DNA from: Pomacea canaliculata
Lineage: Eukaryota; Mollusca; Gastropoda; Architaenioglossa; Ampullariidae
Direction: 5' to 3'
Assembly (NCBI RefSeq): GCF_003073045.1
Contig: NC_037599.1
Span: 6,274,247-6,338,246 of the forward strand
DNA length: 64,000 bases
Shown here: positions 24,301 through 36,300 of the stretch, piece after piece
Position numbering within the stretch: position 1 is the stretch's first letter
How the letters are laid out: each line of letters begins with the position of its first letter
The notes under the pieces: model-generated
What the model was told of the DNA's origin: nothing
Seen by the model: the letters and a program-made list of their open reading frames with translations, nothing else
Databases searched by the model: none
Translations under genes and position numbers: made by a program

Positions 24301-27300
24301 CAACAGCTGTAGGTTTTGCCTACGAGAATTTTGGGCGATTTCACTGCGCACCACGAACTCGTCGAGATATTGAGATAATTGGCGATTAGTCCGAAAACAG
24401 TTGTGAACATCAATAACATCTGTATCGAATTTTATCAGGTGTCTGGAAAAAGAGAGCCGCCTTGGACAAATACATCTTTAGGTTTAGTCAAGTTGGGAGC
24501 GCCAATCTGTGTATGTGAGAGAGAGATATCATTTACATGTACTTGTATATTTTGGGTCAACAAGGCCTAGGACTAGGTACACATAATGAACAACTGGTGT
24601 CGGACTACAGGAAGCATTTGCGGATGTGAGTGGACATAACAGGAAATATTTTTAGTACACTGAGCAGGTCACATGAGCCGCGACGGCCGACACGAGTGAG
24701 CATGGAAGGAAGGGAAATCCTAACCTGACCCTTCCACTGTTCCACACACTGAACCATGAATGTATTGGAGTGCAGCGGATATGAGTAGGTTGTGGTATTG
24801 TTGTCGTGCTTCCTTTAATTGCCCTCTGGGATAAATAAAGAGTTATCTTACCACCTTCCCCTCCTCTCACCGTCACAACTCCACAGAGACTGCCTTACAG
24901 TTACTTTCTTGAGCATTGCACAAGATTTGTATGAGAAAATGGTTAGGTGAACTGAGTTTTGTGTATACTACCAACTTTTCATCCTCAAGGGGTAAATGAA
25001 GAAAATTTAATGTCTAATGTCTACAGTCCATCAGGCTCCTACATCAGTTGTGTCTGTTCCCATTCAGCCATTCGGCTGTCAGGGTCAGTCCTTGTTTACG
25101 GGCAGAGACATAGGAAATAGGCCGAAATGACAATGAAGTGCAGCGAGTATGGGTCAGTGATTATGGTAAACAGAACAAAATGACCAGAAATAGACTCAGT
25201 GTAAAACTATATGATGAAAATGACATAACATGACAACGGAGAAGACTAGAATGCCTTAAAACAAAGGCGACTACAGAAAAGCAGAATAAGATAAGTAGGC
25301 GACTAGATGGCACTGAGACTAGATGGGATAAGAAGATTGAGACAAGAAGGCGACTGGGTGAGATGGCTTGTGACAAGAAGGCGACTGGGTGAGATGGGCT
25401 GTGACAAGAAGGCGACTGGGTGAGATGGGTTGTGACAAGAAGGCGACTGGGTGAGATGGGCTGTGACAAGAAGGCGACTGGGTGAGATGGGTTGTGACAA
25501 GAAGGCGACTGGGTGAGATGGGTTGTGACAAGAAGGCGACTGGGTGAGATGGGCTGTGACAAGAAGGCGACTGGGTGAGATGGGCTGTGACAAGAAGGCG
25601 ACTGGGTGAGATGGGCTGTGACAAGAAGGCGACTGGGTGAGATGGGTTGTGACAAGAAGGCGATATGTTAAACACATGTCATAATAAGCATACTCTCAGG
25701 AAACTAGCGGGCACAGTCAACTGTAGCTGTGCTGGGATGATACAAGAGATTTCGGGCCAGTCATTTCCAGTCTTGATTTAGTACACGGAAGTATTTATAA
25801 CATTAGTTACGCTTCTTGTAAGATGTCTCACCCGCACAACAATGTGAAAAGAACGCGTAGAGTTGGCCCGACATCGAAAAGCTGATAACCATTTGCATTT
25901 TCGCAAGTGCGCAATTACACTCAACTAAATAGGGTTATTTTTTAAGCATCGGGGAAAATAGGTTTTCTGATATACATTACAGATGCGTCCAAAACATTCT
26001 CTGCGGGAAACGAAACGATTGGGAGGATGTGGGATCAAGTTTCGCGGAGAGGGGTGTGCATTATTGTACCCACGTCCAACTTGATGCATTCTACTTTCTA
26101 CATTGTACACTGCTTCAGCCTTCTCGACCCCCTTTCCCTCCATCCATCCCACCAACCCACCTGGATACTACCCTCGCCTCCTACGAGCATTCATCGCATT
26201 AACTGCTGACGTGGCTTTACTTTGCGGACAGGAATTCGCATTCGGTTGGCGAACACTCACTCCCTCCAGCTGCTCTTTCTTCAGACAGCTCCCCTACTTC
26301 CCTCCTTGTGTTAATTGTGTTTGTGAACCTCGGAACCAATCCGTCGCCCTTTGCCTGCTCGCTTGTCGGCAGAGGCCGCCAGCATGATCTAATTGGCAAC
26401 GGGGTGCAGGCCGACATGTTGTTGCCCCCCGGCCCATGGTCCTTGCGCGTGCATGCTTGCTAGCGGGTGAAACCTGATGACATCATCTCTGGCAAGTGGA
26501 AGCCTGAGACCTTGCGTCAGTGGTGTACCCGTGTGTAAAAATAAATATGTCCTTTTATACTGATTCATTTCTGACACCCGGTTTTTATCGTGTGTCCAGT
26601 TTTGGGAGAAATTTCGCATGTGCACTGAATCGTATGTATTTTGTGTGCACACTGTTCTTAAAATCCCGAATAATTGTACACATCATGGCTGAGGAAAATG
26701 GGGTAATAGGAACGTGCCTAATAGTCGTGTAATAGCGAAACGAGATATAGTCTAATATTTCTCACTTACATTTCTGTACTTGTCATTTGTACTTCAACAT
26801 ATCTTAATTGCTGGCCTAACCTGACAGCATTGATAACATGTTTGTCTGCGAACGCGCGTGCTTACAATAGTTCTGTGCTGTAGTGGCCTTACATATGTGC
26901 TTAGCAGCAGTCGGAACTAATTAAATATTTCTTAAGGAATTCATATAACAGAGAGAGCGAATATCATTCTTTTATCCTTTTGTGCTTTATTTTCATTCGC
27001 TTCTCTGCCACATCATGCCGAAGTTATCTTCTCAGATTTCTCTGCCTTAATATACCAGACTTATCATCTCATTGTACTGTTTTAAGCCAGTTCTTTATCC
27101 CCTTTCTCGACCCTTTCATCCATCCCAACATTCCTACCTTTCCCTCCCCGTAGGACAGTTCTAACAGCTCAAGTATTTCTCCCCTACAACCACCACCACC
27201 TGCGCTTGAGCTCCATCATGTAGACTGTAGACTGATGGTACTCATCTCGTGTTATGTGGCTGTTCTCCATTCCTGCCTGCACTCCAGTCGCGGCCTTTAA

Positions 27301-30300
27301 AGATGGGCTGCACTTCGCCTTCTGTCCTTCTCGAGGGAGACACGGGCATTTAGCGGGCTGTCCTACCTGGCAGATAGCCAGTGTATTGTGCATGTGGGAG
27401 TCAAGGATGAGGCTTTGGTGTGTGCGTGTGAGAGCGGGTGTTTGTGCGTTTGTTTAAGAGAGAGGATGGGGTGCCATCCGCCAAAAGACCTGCACGAGAT
27501 CTGCATACGTATGGAAAGGGAATACAGGAGAAACATTAGTAACAGGCATAGGTCGGGGTATCCTGTCTCTTGGCTGAACTCCACAGGAGCCAAACCATCA
27601 GAGTTACGAAATACGAAGGGGTCGTATTCATGAAGTGAGGGTAAGTCGTTACCCATGGGTAGAATGGGGTAACGTATTGTCTCCGTATTAACGATGCACT
27701 GTCCACACCTCGAGGATATTACTTTGTTAATTTATCCCAGTGCATCTTTGCCAGCGATGGTCCCAGAAGTAAGGCAACATCCATGGAGTGTGGACGTAGC
27801 TTTGAACTTGCTTGCCCTTGATTTACCCGGGACGACCATTTACTTTCGCTTCATGCATACGACCCCAGGTTGACACAAATAAATTTTATTTCATAACACT
27901 TTGTTTGCATAAGATCAAGTTTGTCAGCGCTGTTTCGTCTTTAAGCTGAAGTGTTAGCGATCTTCTTTTCACAAAGTCTTTGGTTTTCAGAAGAAAACCT
28001 GTTTTTAGAATGTTTAAATAACTTTTTTCTTGGTATACCTATGCCTGAAAATATTATGTGATAGAGAATATTTCAAAATATAATTGCATGGAAACAAAAG
28101 AATATGCTGATCAAACTTTTTCCTTGTACTCTCTGTCTTTTTTTTCTCTCTCTCTCTCTTTCTCTCTCAAGTTCATTTATCGAAAGAGACCGACGGACAA
28201 ACAGACGCAACTTTTTTCCTTACAACGAATGGTTTCATCTCCGGTTTTTGTTTTTGTCTTTGAGTTTTCTAGCTTCTCTTTTTATTTTTTCATTCATTCA
28301 ATTATTGACGTGTCTTCGTTTGCTTTTTTTTAATCCCCCTCTTCTTTTATTCTTTATGCGCGCGCTTATAAAAGTTTATTTTCATCTGTATCCTTTTTTT
28401 TTCCTCGCCAACAAATCATTCGGGCATTACCCAAAGCATCCTTCTTGCTCTAATGGGGGCAAGGGAAGCGCAGGGGAACCGCAGGGAAATTTTTGAAGGA
28501 AAAGAGACTTAATATATTTTTGCCTGTGTTGCAGGTTCATGGGGGTTTGTGTTCACGAAGGGCAGCTGCACGCCTTGACTGAGGTGAGCCTCCTGCAAGC
28601 AATGCAGTCAAGAACTATTTTAAGCTTGTTGATTTGCCTGTGGAGGTGCATGACTAGGAAGAAGGGAAAGCATCTAGCTATGGAAAAAGAGTGAAGTTAG
28701 GAGAAAGAGGGGTAACGATGGAGGCGGTAAATATTCTCCTTAAACACTTCCGAAAATTTGAAATGTTAGCTCGCGCAATGTTCAAAAGCACTTTAAAGGC
28801 AAAGGTGAACCAGAGCAAGAATCAGACTGTCATGTGCCAAAAGTAATAAATTCTAACCTTAGGGGCTGCGGCGGCGGACTGGGAGAGGTTTACCGTGTCT
28901 AGATACTGACGGCGCCACGCAGAACCCATCCCTCTGTTTCCGGAGCCTTTGAACAACCACTTAAAAAAAACTTCCTCGCTACATGTTTCTAAGAATATAG
29001 ATAAGGATACCTGTATTTCACTTAACAACTAAGTACCTGACTTGGGTGAGCATTCCTATGTCTTTCCTTAAATTATTGAGTTTTCATACCTCCATCGTTT
29101 GCATTTTGACACCTCGCCCTCCACTTTTATAAACATATTTGGCGGAGAGTGATTTATCGACTATTCCTTGGAAACGCACACACGACAAAATATTTTATCC
29201 TGACTAGAGTCCTTTTCTCTGGTAGATTATTTAACTAGAATTGTGGCCAGGCTGGGGTGACTTACCTCACTGAAGTTCTGCATATCATCTAGCAAGCAGT
29301 ACGTTTGGCGAATGCTATTTTCGTTAGTTGAATTTTTAGATATAATCTTTATATATACCTGCATTGTTAGGCTTGGGGAAATAAAAATAATGGCAGACTT
29401 TCGTCTTTGGTTACTTATGACATGCGAACATACTCAAGGAGTGATTATTCTGGCAGTTTTTTTGCTGCTCGGGTCTCTTACAAAATAATCCCCAAACAGC
29501 TTTGTCCTTGTGTAAGCAGAGATGGCATTCGTTCGGCGAATGTTTATCAGGTCGGCATATTGCTGGAAGGAGAACAAAAAACTCGAAACGAGATTTTGTG
29601 TGAAAGACGAGACGTGGTTAGTTTCTTTATCAAGCAAACATTTAAATCATGAACTTTGACAAGTCACCTGCGCGGAAATGGGGATCTGGACAAATGTGAA
29701 TCGCCCGGCTCACTGTGTCAGCTATGGTCTCAGGCTTAAAGACTTGTGATAGACCACACACACAAACAAACAAATAAATGTGTATTCTTGCATGATGGGG
29801 ATGGCCTACCAGTATCGATTCCGGGCTTCATGGGGCGGCCCATTGGTGTAGCGATCACGCGCTTGTCACCATGACCGCGAAGATTGTGGGGCGTGAGTTC
29901 GAACCTCGCCTTCGTCTCTGGCTGTGTCGTCAGGGTATGCAGTCGTTCATAAAAAGAGTAATGACGCGGCATGTAGGTAGCAAATTGGTTTGTCGAAGAT
30001 GGTATTTCTTCGCACGCTTCAGACCCTCTTTCACACCCCCCTTCCTCATTCTCTCCGACCGCTTGTCATTCCTGTTGTCTCTCAGCGCCTTTTTCTGTAC
30101 TTTTTTCCCTCTTGTCGATTGCTTTCTCCTGCAAGTCTCGTTGTGTCCGCCCTTCAGAATTGTCAGGTGTTGCCGAAATGTCTTCGGAGGCTGCAGAAGT
30201 AAGAGCACACTGTTGTGAAAACAAGCATCACTTGTTTCTGTTTTTTTTTTTTTTGTGGGAAGTAGTTACACGTCCCTTTGCTTTGATCCTCCCAGACCCT

Positions 30301-33300
30301 ACCCTCATCCATCGCCCACTACCTAGTGCACCGAAGGTGGTTGACCGCGCTGTGACATGCGAGGTTGTTAGCGAGGGTCGACTACCTGCACCTGTAACGT
30401 GCATCGCCGTGGTATGCACCCGCCACGTCCTGTCTAAGCTTACAAGCACGTGGTGCAGACAAGAGGGAACTATGCGGTGTGCATGCTGAACGAAGGGACG
30501 AATGCGGCGGCCAGATGAAAGCGCTGGCGGGCGAGAGAGCATCTTCTAGAAATAAAGTGAACTTGAGCGTCATCCTTTTCTAATTTTAGTCGCCGAGAAG
30601 AGTGTGTCCGAGCGTTAGAATGTAACGGATATTGCTGTTCGATGAAAGTTTTGGTTCGCCTTAATCATTCCTCCTGCCTCATAAAAAATACCAGAAAAGC
30701 AAGAAGCAAGAAATTGGTGTTGGAATGGAAGAAATGAAAAGGCTGTTAGTCACTGATTGTGCGAACAGGCTACTTCCGCTCTTGCCACCCTCAAGTGTTC
30801 TTTACAATAACATTAATGAAGAACATTGTGCATGTTAAAATTGTTAAGTTTATATGAACTGTGTACCTATTTCCCGGGGGCGCCTGCACTTCGGGTTTGC
30901 AACAAACAACGTTTCTCTTTTAAAAACTGTGGCCGATTGAAGCAATGACTTTTGTGTTGTCCATTGTTTACTGGCGGATGATTTTCTGTGTTTTCAGTTT
31001 TATGACACTCATCTTTGACCCCTGGGTGGTGTTTGTAGTTTCCCCCCAAGATTAATTCTCATGAATGCTAGTTAAAGGTGGCGTCAGAGTTTTACATCAG
31101 AGTGTGGTAAGTTCGTTAGTAATTGTGGCTGAGAGATGCTACCCCGAGTGCTAAATTATTTTCAAATTAGCGTTTTTAATTTATTATAAAACATTCATAT
31201 ACCTGAGCGAAACTCTGTACGCGTCCACACAGCTGTCTGCTCGGCAAACCCCTTGTCCCTGAGGTTTGAGAACTTTTACGAATGGATAGAGAAGTTTTGA
31301 TTGTGTGTTCAATTCAACAGCATCAACTGAATACATGTTGACCTATTCCATGTCAAACACACGCCGCAATTTCATTGTTGGCTTAGTCGGGATCAACCGG
31401 TCTTTACAGTGACCCTCGGCCATGTGGATGTTAGCTCAATCGACCTGCAAAACACTTCTAGCAGTCCGGTTTCGTGCTCACAAACAAAAAATACACAGCA
31501 ATTCCTAGGTCAATAACATCACAGACACTCAACCTCACCCTCAACTCTGTCATTGTCCAGTTAAGCTCCCGTTGGAACAGCTCGAAGCCTCCTAAGGATT
31601 TTTACGGTTGTTTTTAAGTCTGTTTTACGCAGTTTCTTACACGATCGAGAAACATCGCTCAAACGCTTACTTGTACTTACTGTGAAGGCCAAGTTCATGG
31701 GGATAGCTATCATAACAGTCAAGAAAAGGAAAATGTGGGCAGAAGAGAGATTGTGTCCTTTGAAAATGAACTAGCTGAGAAGAATTTAGTAGCTTATTTT
31801 CCCCACATTTTTTTTCTCAAATTTTTTCCCACGTTTTTTGTTCAAACTTTTATGTGTGCAGTCTGCCAGTCTTCCTCTCGATATAGTCCTACTTCACACG
31901 CCCTATCAATGGGTCATTCCGAGGTGGTTATTCATAGAAAGAGAAGGGGAGAGGCCGTGAGTTCATTGCTAGTTTTTGCGAGCTGACGGATTTTGGTGGG
32001 TAACTGCTCACAGGCTGAATTAAAGTTTTTTGGTTTGAACACCGTCTGAAGATACGATTATGGTGGTTTGAAATAGCAGTTTAAAATCATCGTCATGAAA
32101 CAATATTTTTTAAATCAGATTTTTTTGTGATTTAAAATGGCATTAGAACATCCTCATAAAACATGGCTGTTGGTTGGCAGTGGCATTAGAACATATTTTT
32201 TTTAGTGTTGTGCAATGTCATAAGAACATCATCTTGAAACATGCCCCCCAGTGTTTACTGTGATAAGCCAGCATGTCCAACCCTTGGGTGTGTGCTATCA
32301 GCTGGGTGAGCATTTACTAAAGTTGATGAATGGTCCTTTAGTGTTGTGTAAGGCTGCGAGTGTGACTTACAGTCTCGGGAGAACAGTCGCTGCCATGTTG
32401 ATGGCTTATTGCTATTTTTAATTAGTGTTAGCAAGTGCAGCTACAGTTGATTAGAAAGTCGTCTAGTCATTGTGAACATTTCTGTACTGTAAATAAAGTC
32501 AGGCTAGGAGCTCTAGAAGTTTCTGCCAGTTTCTATCACGGGTGCTTCCTAACTAGCAGACAAGCATCGTCTTTTTTTAACGGCCTAAGAAACAGTTGTG
32601 GCACACAAAAGGTGGCTGGAGATGGCGCCAGGGGCCACGTCACCTCGTCACAATACTTTTTAACTATAGCTTTGGTCTTGCTTCTCCTGTTCCCCACTCC
32701 CACCCCCTAAGAGCCCGAGTTGATGTTCTGAGATGAGCGCGATGTGCTCCTGCATTCGGGTGGCACATCTGGCGGTCCCGTCAGATTATGAACTACATTG
32801 TATTAGATACAACTATTATATTAGATACAACTGCGTCATGGGAGTAAAGGTCACGACCTGCTGTTGGCCACGGCTGACTGGCAACATGGTAACGGGGCCG
32901 TGAACCCGGATGGGTAGACCAGTATTGCATTTTAAACAACAAAACATTTCCAATCGGATTTTTTGCTTGACCGTGCAACGGAACATCGCGAAGAAAAAAA
33001 AATGATGCGATGCGAATTTACTCGTTTGCTACGAAAATGAAAATGTAGAAGATCAGTGAGCAAGGAGATCGTTAGGGGCTGGGGTTGGAGGTGGTGGGAG
33101 AGAAAGTCGAAAGTGAGTTGAAGGTCGAGCTGAATGTAAGAAGTTCTGGAGTGCAACAAAGCTTTTTTTTTTTTTTTCATTTTGGCACGGGATTTTATTG
33201 TTTGTTGTTGTTGTTGTTTTTTGTGTGTGGGTTTTGTTTTTTTTTATATTGATGGTAGGACGGCTAAATTTTTTTTGTAATGATGGTAGGACGGCGAAAG

Positions 33301-36300
33301 ACTGAGATAAGAGAAACATTGCTGCCATAAGAGATGAAGCTTTAAAGACCTCAACCTTTCTGTGTGCGATTGCGGTGCTGGCAAAACCGTCGATCGTCGG
33401 TGGGTCTGAGAGAGAGAGAGACTGCTACATGCATTGATCTTGACAGACATTTGTTGAATGTCGCGCTATCGCGACCGGCCTTTTTGCCTCACACTCGTGT
33501 CGGCACGTCTTTAAACAGGAGAGGGCACGTGCGACCTTCCTCTAGGGGTCACCCGTCTGCTAGAGCACCGAGTTCTTTAAGGGCAGGAGCACTCAGTGGG
33601 CTTCTGCCCAGGCTTCAGAAGATGTTCGCAGGGAGGACTTGGAGGAGACGGTGCGGATGGGTGTGCATGGAACCTAAGGTGTATCCGAGCAAGTGGCAAG
33701 AGAGGCCTGAACGGTTTCCTCGGTGTGCGCACTCTTGTCGTTTAGATGGCCCAGAATTTCATCGCTGGGTCACGAGATTGATTGGCAACATGAGGTGTGA
33801 CTGACAGTTATATGTCGTGATGTAAGTGCTCGCTTGTGTTACACAAGAATTGGTGATGTACTGCTAGTTGTGCAATAGGCCGCTAGGAGTCGCTGGATCC
33901 ACGAGCTTGTATTACTGGACTGCTGGCACACGATTTTTTTTTTAATTTCCAGTTAGCTACTAGAACGAGGCAGGTTTGTACAAAGCTTCCGGTTTAGTCA
34001 CATTCGTTGGTCTCGGCAGACAGCAGTCCACCTGTGCATGTCCGTGCTGGATGGAAGCTGGAGGAAGATCATGCTTGGCAGCGGAGAGCCAGGTGGGTAG
34101 AACGCTGGAGTCCGAATTGAGAGGCGCGCCGGTTTGATACCCGTGTAGCGCAAAGAAAATTCGAGAAAGAGTAAAACTGTAATTAGCAAAAAGCTCACTC
34201 CTTCGCGCTCTCTCTCTCTGTCTCACACACACAATTTTTTTATTCATTTATTTTTCCTTCCATCGCCTGTTTTCAGCGCGATTCCATCCTCCCTTTTGCA
34301 TGATCTCTCGTCTGATGTAATCAAAGAGTTGTTTAGGAAGGAGAAGCATTCGACCGAGTTGTCGGCACACAGCTGTGCTCATTCAGCGCTAATGCTTTGC
34401 TGCCAAGTCATGTAACTCGGAGTCTTCACCCCCCCACACACACATACACACATACACACACTTCCTCACCCTCCCCACCTTCCTGTATGTTACGGTTGGC
34501 TCGGAAGATGTCTGCAGCTGTTTTGAAGGTCCTCATCTAGGTAGCGAGTATATATCTTGCAGGTACGGGTGTAGCTTAGCTGAAAACATGTGGGAAGGGG
34601 GTAACTGGTTGCTAGGAAGTCACAGAGAGGCATGCACGTGTTTTGCCTCCACTAGAAAATTATAACGGCAATACCGCTCCCCCAGGCGGCTGGAGAAGCC
34701 TTTAAAAGCAAGTCAGCACTAAGGTTATTTCCATTACCATTGTAGTTAGACTATAGTTCTAGGACTGGTGGTGGTGGTGGTGATGTATGTGTTTTGGTTG
34801 GGTTTGATTTTTTTTGGTGGAGGGGGGTGGGTATAGCAAACCAGCAGCTAGTGCGATCGATTGATTTGTATCCAGATGAATCGATGAATAAACAAAATAT
34901 TCGAGGGAATATTTTCTTGTCCTCAAAACATTTTCCTCGTGGGACGTTCCATGATTTTGTAATCGTTATCATAGCCATCGTCATGGCTAGGAGGATCAGT
35001 TACTATCCTCCGTCTGGCACTGATTTCAGACTGAAGATTGTTGCATGTATATACATGTATACAACTCCTCCAAGATGTGGCCGCTAGCGGGTTGTTAGTA
35101 TAAGCTTGTGTTAGAGAACGACACACATCCAGCATAGCAGGAACTACGCTCTAGCCCCCGTGAACAGGGTGGGGCAGGGGAATGAGGGTGAACTTGTTTT
35201 GTCACCTGATTCAGCAGCAGTTGTATTGTCTTGTCTGGAATCACCGCAGCCTGGCAGCCTCACGCGCAGTCGGTATAACCTGTGTCCTTGAGAAGGATGG
35301 AGGAAAAGTGCAAGCAAAAAGTAAGCCGAGGTGCTGAGGTGTTGAAAATGTTGGGTACTTCGTGCAGTGACGCACAAGGCAGCAAGAACGAACGACTGGC
35401 AAGCATCTTGTTTACTGTTTGTCATCCCTTTCCTGTTTTCTTTTTTTTTTTTCCTATTTTTCTTCCCTGCCTGTTGGCCTAGAAACGTCCCGAAGACACA
35501 TTCAGCTTCAGAATCATGAGTATCTTTGAGGAAAGGAGGCAAGTGGGATGGAAAGAGACACAGTGAAAGTGGGACTCGCTAGAAGCTCAGGAGCAACAAT
35601 AACAACAAAAATCCTAACTAGTAAAGAAAACAAGAGTAACAAGAAACCCACGGTATAAACAAGGCATATGTTGTGTGTATCCTTTGAACAGTTCGTATAG
35701 GTCAATCAGGACAAATAGTCGTTCGAAAACCACTGAATGATGCAGTAGTTCATGGAGACACACACAAAGAGATGTTAATCGGTGAGGAAAGCTGTCCATG
35801 ATTCAGTGGATGGGAAATGAATTTTTTTAGTAAAATATTTCGAGATTTGTTTTTCTTTTTCTTTCGTGGTTTAAAAAACAACTAAATGAGTAAATTTTAC
35901 TTTAAAAAAATTAACGAACCATGCAGAAGTACAGTACGACACAAAAATTCAAGCCTGGGATATTTTTCATAAGAAATCCACCTGGAACATCACAGAACTT
36001 GATTGTATTTTGTAAATGAACAGATGAGACGCAGAGGCCGACCTGAAGGTTTCGCCCTTGTGAGGAGGATGGGGTAGGGAACCTGGTACCGCTGCTCGAC
36101 TTTGCACAAGTATAACCGCTGCCAAAACAATCTTCGTTTCTGCGATTTGCAGTTAGGAGAAAGAAGCAATGCGTACTGACATCGTGAAACTGTATTCCCT
36201 CTTTGTAAAGATCGAGCTCTGTGTGTGTGTGTTACCAAGGTAAAAGTTAACACGGAGCGGGACCTTCATTGCACACATAGCTCTGTTTTACAAATGTTGT

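Larger units (their letters stand above)
17297..28534. other. TESK intron 2 (11.2 kb)
   Basis: It contains degenerate 'catagttgcaccacc'-type repeats (about 17940-18350), a dispersed repeat (21058-21590), a MITE (22307-22505), a 31-bp minisatellite (25345-25662) and an inverted-repeat element (27618-27866). From about 18.4 kb it becomes conspicuously CpG-rich. Open frames of up to about 160 codons occur (for example minus strand 21682-22161), but none shows protein-like composition or known similarity. A CRE plus CCAAT pair at 20466-20492 is promoter-like. Confidence 0.6.

Noticed and set aside
25345..25662. CRISPR-like array (about 31-bp repeats)
   Set aside because: The repeats are directly abutting with no spacers, and the genome is eukaryotic.
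25161..25677. Three overlapping minus-strand open frames of 118-164 codons with Ser/Pro/His repeats
   Set aside because: They are produced by the 31-bp minisatellite, whose unit has no stop in any antisense frame; no splice sites, start context or known protein support them.
29832..29920. Intact tRNA gene
   Set aside because: A and B boxes are present, but no convincing acceptor stem or anticodon arm could be drawn, and the sequence continues as a SINE-like body.
33364..33804. 146-codon frame in TESK intron 3
   Set aside because: Arg/Ser-rich translation of CpG-rich DNA, no recognised similarity, no upstream promoter or splice partner seen.
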